This document shows positions 59,496 through 64,000 of a DNA stretch of 64,000 nucleotides, one piece after another. Position 1 is the first letter of the stretch; every line of letters starts with the position of its first letter. The notes beneath the pieces are model-generated. The model had not been told where the DNA came from and did not search any database. It worked only from the letters and a program-made list of their open reading frames with translations. The position numbers and the translations under genes were made by a program. This DNA comes from Variovorax sp037204085. Lineage in GTDB: Bacteria > Pseudomonadota > Gammaproteobacteria > Burkholderiales > Burkholderiaceae_C. Location: contig NZ_JBBCBW010000003.1 of NCBI RefSeq assembly GCF_037204085.1, positions 262,416 through 326,415 of the forward strand, in the 5' to 3' direction.

Positions 59496-59962
59496 CCCTC
59501 CAAGACCAGCTCCAGATCGTTTCCGCCAATGCCGAAGCGGCCCTTGTTCCGCCGCCCGAGACGCGCAAACCAGACACCGGCGAGACCGGCCCCACGCTCG
59601 AAGAAGCCATGGCGCGCAACGAGGCGCTCACCGAGAAGCTCGATGCGCTCGACGCGGTGCTCGCCAAGCCGCTTGCCGAAATTCTTGCCGAACGCGAGAA
59701 GGCCGACGAGGCTGCTCTTGCGTGGGACCGCTTCGGCGCCATGTGGATGCTTTCGCAGCGCGCCATGCGGCGCGTGGCACTCGACCTTGCAGCGCAACTC
59801 GGCGTGAGCGAGGAAGAAGTGGTGGCGCGCGCCATGACCCACGCCAACGCGGTGCTCAACGGTGCGGACGAAGTCGACCTTGGCGGCACCATCGCACCCG
59901 CCCAGCTGCAGCACATCGCGCGGCACCGCAACTTCCTGCGCAAGCAGTTCCGCACCGGTTGA
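59492..59962 (+). CDS. hypothetical protein, coupled to the Crp/Fnr gene
   Basis: 156 residues. The start overlaps the Crp/Fnr stop by ATGA (59492-59495), so the two are translated together. It looks soluble and mostly helical, with an acidic alanine-rich centre (LTEKLDALDAVLAKPLAEILAEREKADEAALAWDRFGAMWMLSQRAMRR) and possible coiled-coil. No family was recognised. Confidence 0.7.
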   Translation: MTLQDQLQIVSANAEAALVPPPETRKPDTGETGPTLEEAMARNEALTEKLDALDAVLAKPLAEILAEREKADEAALAWDRFGAMWMLSQRAMRRVALDLAAQLGVSEEEVVARAMTHANAVLNGADEVDLGGTIAPAQLQHIARHRNFLRKQFRTG

Positions 59963-60023
59963 GCCGCCGGCCCTTGTTTGCATACCGCTTAACCTTCCGC
60001 CTTCGTTCAAGAAAGTTCTTTTG

Positions 60024-60788
60024 ATGACTACCTCCCAACTCACCCTGATCACCGGCGCGTCGCGCGGCCTGGGCCGTGCCATGGCCGCACAGCTGCTGCA
60101 GGCCGGCCACATGGTGCTCGGCATCTCGCGCAGGCAAGACCCGCAGCTGGCCGAACTGGCTGCCAAGGCCGGTGCCGAACTCATCCAATGGGAGCAAGAC
60201 CTGTCGGAGCCTGTCGCCGCGGCGGCGCGCGTCTCCGCATGGCTCAAGACGATCGACGGCCAGCGCTTCGACGGCGTGACCCTCATCAACAACGCGGGCA
60301 CGGTCGGCAACCCGGCGCCGCTCGCAAGCGCGGTGCCGGCCGAACTGGCGCAGGCCCTGCGCATCGGCCTCGAAGCGCCGATGCTGCTGACCGCCGCCTT
60401 CCTGGGCGCCACCCGCGAATGGCGCGGCGCGCGCAAGGTGCTGAACATCTCGTCGGGCCTGGGCCGCAACGCCATGGGCAGCCAGGCGCCTTACTGCGCC
60501 GCCAAGGCGGGCATGGACCACTACTCGCGCGCCGTGGCGCTCGAAGAGGCGCACCTGCCGAACGGCGCCCGCATCGTGTCTCTCGCGCCGGGCGTGATCG
60601 ACACCGACATGCAGGTGCAATTGCGCGGCGCATCGGCCGAGAAGTTTCCGGACCGCGGCCGCTTCGAAAAGCTGAAGAACGAAGGCATGCTCGACAGCCC
60701 CGAGACTGCCGCAGCCAAGGTGCTCAAGTACCTGGCGCGCGCCGATTTCGGCAGCAACCCCGTGGCCGACGTGCGCGACCCGGCCTGA
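60024..60788 (+). CDS. short-chain dehydrogenase/reductase (sepiapterin reductase-like)
   Basis: 254 residues: LITGASRGLGRAMAAQLL cofactor site, INNAGTVGNPAPL, the catalytic Ser in NISSGLGRN and YCAAK with Tyr and Lys. The C-terminus AAAKVLKYLARADFGSNPVADVRDPA is of the benzil/sepiapterin reductase-like group. The substrate is unassigned. Gap to the upstream hypothetical gene is 61 bases, to the next gene 29. Confidence 0.88.
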   Translation: MTTSQLTLITGASRGLGRAMAAQLLQAGHMVLGISRRQDPQLAELAAKAGAELIQWEQDLSEPVAAAARVSAWLKTIDGQRFDGVTLINNAGTVGNPAPLASAVPAELAQALRIGLEAPMLLTAAFLGATREWRGARKVLNISSGLGRNAMGSQAPYCAAKAGMDHYSRAVALEEAHLPNGARIVSLAPGVIDTDMQVQLRGASAEKFPDRGRFEKLKNEGMLDSPETAAAKVLKYLARADFGSNPVADVRDPA

Positions 60789-60817
60789 ACGCCGCGCACA
60801 GAGAACCGAGAACGCAC

Positions 60818-61075
60818 ATGGCCACCGCAAAGTCGATCGACACCACCGAGTACAAGCTCTTTCCTTCGCCGAGGAATGTGCACCGCATCGTCTTCGAGCA
60901 TCAGGTCTTCGTGCCTTACCCGTACGCGCTGATCGTGATGGACGAGTTCTACTTCAAGGGCCGCTACAGCCTGTTCTCTGCCTGCCGCCTGAGCGACGGA
61001 AAGATGGGGCAGGTGGCGACGTTCGAGCTGCCGTCGGACGTGGAGATATTCAATAAGAAGTTCACGCCCGACTGA
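60818..61075 (+). CDS. small hypothetical protein
   Basis: 85 residues, aromatic-rich and without a signal or membrane helix (NVHRIVFEHQVFVPYPYALIVMDEFYFKGRYSLFSACRLSDGK). No family is recognised. It lies 29 bases after the SDR on the same strand and ends before the REP-like pair. Its position in the regulator's transcript is the only hint to its role. Confidence 0.65.
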   Translation: MATAKSIDTTEYKLFPSPRNVHRIVFEHQVFVPYPYALIVMDEFYFKGRYSLFSACRLSDGKMGQVATFELPSDVEIFNKKFTPD

Positions 61076-61085
61076 CCAGTCTTTT

Positions 61086-61198
61086 CTCCCTCCCCTTTCG
61101 GGGGAGGGCAGGGGTGGGGGCACGACGGCTTTCATTGCCGCGCAGCCTCAAGCGCATGAACTGCCCCCATCCCAGCCTTCCCCCAGAGGGGGAAGGAG
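61086..61198. repeat. REP/BIME-like inverted pair of hairpins
   Basis: Arms 61086-61122 and 61162-61198 are imperfect reverse complements (37 bases each), built of a CTCCCTCCCC...GGGGGAGGG hairpin and a GGGGTGGGGGCA tail. It is closely related in design to 51471-51589. It stands between two converging genes. Confidence 0.78.
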
Positions 61199-61208
61199 CA
61201 AGGCAACG

Positions 61209-62252
61209 TCACTGCATCAAGAACCTGTCGCGCTGCGCCCGCGCGCACCCGCCCATTACCGCCAGCGACCGCTCGACCGTCGGCGTGCCAAGCACAAAGG
61301 GATTTGCGGCCGGAGCAGGCTGCTGCCGCAGCGCGGCGAGCTTGGCTTGCGAGCCGTCGATGTTCGAGTGGTTAGACAGCAGCACATCGATGCGCTGGGT
61401 CTGCACGATGGCGCCCATGCGCTCCGTGGCGCCGATGTAGCTGTCGAGCCGCGGCACGTCCTTGCCGAAATTGAAACCCGTGCCGCCCCATAGCATGGCG
61501 CGGTGCTTCCGGCCGTTCGACGTGACGTCGAACACCGGAGAGATCGTGCCCATGGTGTGGCCCGGCGTGAGGTACAGCGTAACGCTGGTGTCGCCGAGCG
61601 TGACGCGGTCGCCGTCCTTCGCGGAAATGCCGCCTGCGCCGCGCTTGGGCGGCGCGCCCCAGATCGGCGTCGCAAACTCGAGCCGGGTTTCGGTCATGGT
61701 CCAGTCGGCCTCGCTCATCACCACGCGCGCACGGTACTTCTCAGCGAGGTAGGGCGCGCCGCCGTAGTGGTCGCCATGGCCGTGCGTGACGATCACGTAC
61801 TTGATCTGCGCCGGGTCGAGGCCCAGCTTGCGCATGCCGCCTTCGATGAGCGCCGCGGCCTCCGCCTGTGTGTTGAGCGCATCGATGAGGATGATGCCGT
61901 CCGAGGTCTTGATCGCCCAGGCGCTGACCCAGTCGGCGCCGACGAAGTACAGGTTGTCGAAAGCCTGGCCCGGCGGCGGCGCGGGCCTGGCGATGAATGC
62001 CGCAAGGCCCTTGTCCAACTCGGCCTGGGGCGGCCGTGCGGCGGGAGCGGGTTTGCAGAGGGTCAGCAGCGCCGCCAGGTCGGAGCCGGCGGCGCGCGTG
62101 GCGGTGGCGACATGCGCGGCCACGCTGGCCTGCGACGGGGCCATCTGCTGCTGCGGCGTCTGCGCGCAGCCCTGCAACAGGGCGACCGCCACCGCGGCCA
62201 GCGCGGTGGTGTTCAGCAGAAAGGCGTTGTTGGAATTCTTGCGCAGTGCCAT
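61209..62252 (-). CDS. metallo-beta-lactamase-fold lipoprotein (subclass B3-like)
   Basis: 347 residues. A lipobox (LLQGC, C29) closes the signal peptide. The zinc motif HGHGDH is at 157-162, then GHT (LTPGHTMGT) and a C-terminal SNHSNID-type His. Domain order and the TAWAIKTSDGIILIDA-like strand place it near subclass B3 beta-lactamases, but many such periplasmic proteins have other hydrolase roles. Monocistronic on -; start ATG 62252. Confidence 0.85.
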   Translation of the reverse strand: MALRKNSNNAFLLNTTALAAVAVALLQGCAQTPQQQMAPSQASVAAHVATATRAAGSDLAALLTLCKPAPAARPPQAELDKGLAAFIARPAPPPGQAFDNLYFVGADWVSAWAIKTSDGIILIDALNTQAEAAALIEGGMRKLGLDPAQIKYVIVTHGHGDHYGGAPYLAEKYRARVVMSEADWTMTETRLEFATPIWGAPPKRGAGGISAKDGDRVTLGDTSVTLYLTPGHTMGTISPVFDVTSNGRKHRAMLWGGTGFNFGKDVPRLDSYIGATERMGAIVQTQRIDVLLSNHSNIDGSQAKLAALRQQPAPAANPFVLGTPTVERSLAVMGGCARAQRDRFLMQ

Positions 62253-62313
62253 CGCTGTCTCCGTGCCGTCGGTGCGGCCTGTTGTGGAGACACCATTCTG
62301 CGATGCCCGGCGC

Positions 62314-63309
62314 TTATTCGATAGTCGCGCCGGAGGCTTGCACGATGCCCTTCCACTTGTCGTAGTCGGTCTTCAGCAGTGTCTCGAATTGCTCGGGCGT
62401 CATGGCCTGCGGCTCGGCGCCCTGCGCAATGATGGCGGCCTTCATTTCAGGTGTGGCCAGCAGCTTGTTCACTTCGGTATTCAGCGTGGCGATCACGTCC
62501 TTCGGCGTCTTGGCCGGCACGAAGAGGCCGTACCAGGTGGACACGTCGAAGCCCTTGTAGCCGAGCTCGGCCACGGTGGGCGTGTCGGGCAGCGAGGTGC
62601 TGCGCTTGGCCGAGGTCACGGCCAGCGGGCGCAGCTTGCCCGCCTTGATCTGCGCCAGCGCCGAAGGCACCGACGACACCATCAGGTCGACGTTGCCCGC
62701 CAGCACGTCCATCATGGCCGCGTTGGAGCCCTTGTAGGGCACGTGGCGCATCTTGATCTGGGCGGCGCCGTTGAAGATTTCGCCGGCCAGGTGAATGGTG
62801 GTGCCGTTGCCGGGCGAGCCGTAGGTGACGGTGTCGGGCGCGGCGCGCGCGGCGGTCACCACGTCGTTCAGCGTCTTGAATTTGGAGTTGGCCTGCGTGA
62901 CGATCACCACCGGCGTGTAGGCCACGTGGGCGACGGCGGTGAGGTCTTTCACCGGGTTGTAGCTCAGGTTCTTGTAGAGCCACGGCGCGACGACCATGTT
63001 GTCCTTCTGGCCCATCACGATGTCGTAGCCGCCGGGCGCGGCGCGTGCGGCCTCGGCAATGCCGATGGTGCCGCCGGCGCCGCCGCGGTTGTCGGGCACC
63101 ACGGTCCAGTGGTTGGTTTCGGTGAGCTTCTGGGCCACGAGGCGCGCCAGGATGTCGGTGCCGCCGCCGGGCGGGAAGGGCACGATCATGCGAATGGGCT
63201 TGGCGGGGTAGGCCTGGGCCTGCGCGGCAGGGGCGGCGAACGTGAGGGAAAGGGCGGCCAGGGGAAGGGCCAGCGCAAGGGCCAGCGGGCGGGTGAATTT
63301 GCGGATCAT
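62314..63309 (-). CDS. Bug/TctC-type periplasmic solute-binding protein
   Basis: 331 residues: signal peptide ending AAPAAQAQ, then YPAKPIRMIVPFPPGGGTDILARL, the Bug loop DNRGGAGGTIGIAEAARAAPGGYDIVMG and VPYKGSNAAMMDVLAGNVDLM. Third orphan of this family in the window. Divergent from the VOC gene at 63516; a dyad at 63377-63397 lies in the interval. Confidence 0.9.
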   Translation of the reverse strand: MIRKFTRPLALALALPLAALSLTFAAPAAQAQAYPAKPIRMIVPFPPGGGTDILARLVAQKLTETNHWTVVPDNRGGAGGTIGIAEAARAAPGGYDIVMGQKDNMVVAPWLYKNLSYNPVKDLTAVAHVAYTPVVIVTQANSKFKTLNDVVTAARAAPDTVTYGSPGNGTTIHLAGEIFNGAAQIKMRHVPYKGSNAAMMDVLAGNVDLMVSSVPSALAQIKAGKLRPLAVTSAKRSTSLPDTPTVAELGYKGFDVSTWYGLFVPAKTPKDVIATLNTEVNKLLATPEMKAAIIAQGAEPQAMTPEQFETLLKTDYDKWKGIVQASGATIE

Positions 63310-63376
63310 GGGTTTGTCTCTGTATCGGGGGCTTGTCGGGTGCGGATCGCGGGGCAGATTTTCAGGCCTTGCCAAG

Positions 63377-63397
63377 CACTGCACCAAGGGTGCAGTG
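63377..63397. promoter_or_regulatory. palindrome between divergent Bug and VOC genes
   Basis: CACTGCACC-AAG-GGTGCAGTG, a perfect 9-bp-arm dyad. It is centrally placed between the Bug gene start (63309) and the VOC gene start (63516) and could be an operator for a regulator encoded elsewhere. Confidence 0.42.
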
Positions 63398-63515
63398 TGC
63401 CGGAACCCGGGCCCCGCGGTTTCTTCGTTCGCGATGGGCCCCGTATCGGGTAACGGCGGCTTGACACGCCCGCTGCGGGGCAGAAGATGGGTGCCCATCC
63501 ACACAGGAGACAGCC

Positions 63516-63893
63516 ATGCTCGGAAATATCAATGCTGTGGCCAACCTCGCGGTGAAAGACCTTGCCGTGGCTCGCCGCTTCTACGAAGACACGCTGGGCC
63601 TCACGCCGGCCGACACGGATTGCGAGGACATGATCGCCTATCGCAGCGGTAACAGCCGTATCAATGTCTACTGCTCTTCGTTTGCCGGAACCAACCAGGC
63701 CACGGCCGTGACCTGGGCGGTGGGTGGCGACATCGAGGGGCTCGTGGCGGCGCTCAAGGCCAAGGGCGTGCGCTTCGAGCACTACGACATGCCGAACACA
63801 ACGCTTGCGGGCGACGTCCATGTCATGGACAAGATGAAGGTCGCCTGGTTCAAGGACCCGGACGGCAACATCCTCAACCTCGTCAACGAGTGA
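63516..63893 (+). CDS. VOC-superfamily protein
   Basis: 125 residues with one VOC module: NINAVANLAVKDLAVARRFYEDTLGLTPADT and the closing KVAWFKDPDGNILNLVNE, with Glu/Asn near the usual metal site. A glyoxalase-like or bleomycin-resistance-like enzyme; the substrate is unknown. AGGAGA precedes its ATG. Confidence 0.85.
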   Translation: MLGNINAVANLAVKDLAVARRFYEDTLGLTPADTDCEDMIAYRSGNSRINVYCSSFAGTNQATAVTWAVGGDIEGLVAALKAKGVRFEHYDMPNTTLAGDVHVMDKMKVAWFKDPDGNILNLVNE

Positions 63894-63909
63894 GGATGCC
63901 GCCGGCGGG

Positions 63910-63935
63910 AACTTCGGCTGGCGTCAGCCGAAGTT
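63910..63935. promoter_or_regulatory. inverted repeat over the 3' end of the sod gene
   Basis: AACTTCGGCTG (63910-63920) pairs perfectly with CAGCCGAAGTT (63925-63935), with a 4-base loop. The right arm is the end of the sod reading frame. It has no T-run, so it may stabilise the mRNA end more than terminate. Confidence 0.4.
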
Positions 63936-64000
63936 CTTGGCCGCGAAGTCCCAGTTCACCAGCTTGGCCAGGAAGGTCTCGACGAACTTCGGGCGCAGGT
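63924..64000 (-). CDS. sodB: iron/manganese superoxide dismutase, C-terminal fragment
   Basis: Only 24 codons and the stop are inside the window: LRPKFVETFLAKLVNWDFAA, then KNFG. This is the C-terminus of Fe-type superoxide dismutases in betaproteobacteria. The gene starts outside the window on the - strand. Identity rests on this short, but characteristic, end. Confidence 0.75.
   Translation of the reverse strand, partial: LRPKFVETFLAKLVNWDFAAKNFG

Overview
The window looks like chromosome of a Comamonadaceae betaproteobacterium close to Variovorax. This is inferred from gene content and protein style, not from a search. The signs are high G+C, three orphan Bug/TctC-type solute-binding proteins, a DUF1840 protein, an OxyR with C199/C208, and the mix of LysR, MarR and ROK regulators beside aromatic-acid and sugar-oxidation genes. 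No phage, transposon, CRISPR array or island boundary is visible.

Layout. 1-5090 (+): the tail of a YfcH-type epimerase, then recG, oxyR, dps and ubiA. 5113-7145 (-): proC and a phytase-like secreted protein whose stop overlaps the proC start. 7189-16316 (+): the spc and alpha ribosomal operons (rplN to rplQ) with secY and rpoA, ending in an initiator tRNA-Met. This block has its own promoter and is not joined to the S10 operon. Strong terminator-like hairpins sit between rpsK and rpsD and between rpsD and rpoA.

16459-23396 (-): a compact six-gene operon for a CoA-dependent aromatic pathway, best matched by 2-aminobenzoate (anthranilate) breakdown. It encodes a flavin monooxygenase/old-yellow-enzyme fusion, a MarR regulator, an enoyl-CoA hydratase, an acyl-CoA dehydrogenase, an aminobenzoate-CoA ligase and a RidA-type enamine deaminase. 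A palindrome overlaps the -10 of its promoter. 23515-32446: cyclopropane fatty acid synthase, DUF1840, a Bug protein, a divergent LysR/SDR pair with a palindromic site, a two-subunit thiamine-diphosphate dehydrogenase E1, a LysR regulator, an orphan amino-acid-type binding protein and a VOC protein.

32667-43587: a pentose/alcohol oxidation region. It has xylose-type ABC genes xylF, xylH and a half-size xylG, a ROK regulator with a Bacillus-XylR-like operator ahead of xylF, a membrane PQQ glucose dehydrogenase, and a quinohemoprotein alcohol dehydrogenase divergent from an AcoR-like regulator that lacks the AAA+ domain. A 58-bp inverted repeat separates xylH from xylG. 43611-50202: a Bug protein, an M48 metallopeptidase fused to a pilin-like domain, a PfpI protein, two divergent citrate-synthase-family genes (one with a DNA-binding head) and an unknown membrane protein.

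50193-58640 (-): a seven-gene block of AMP-forming ligase, livG, livH, livM, binding protein, livF and PaaK-like ligase. It diverges from a Crp/Fnr regulator across a palindrome; the regulator leads a short + strand group with two proteins of unknown function. 61209-64000: a secreted metallo-beta-lactamase-fold lipoprotein, a third Bug protein, a VOC protein and the C-terminus of an iron-type superoxide dismutase. Two related GC-rich inverted repeats (51471-51589 and 61086-61198) look like REP/BIME-type elements.
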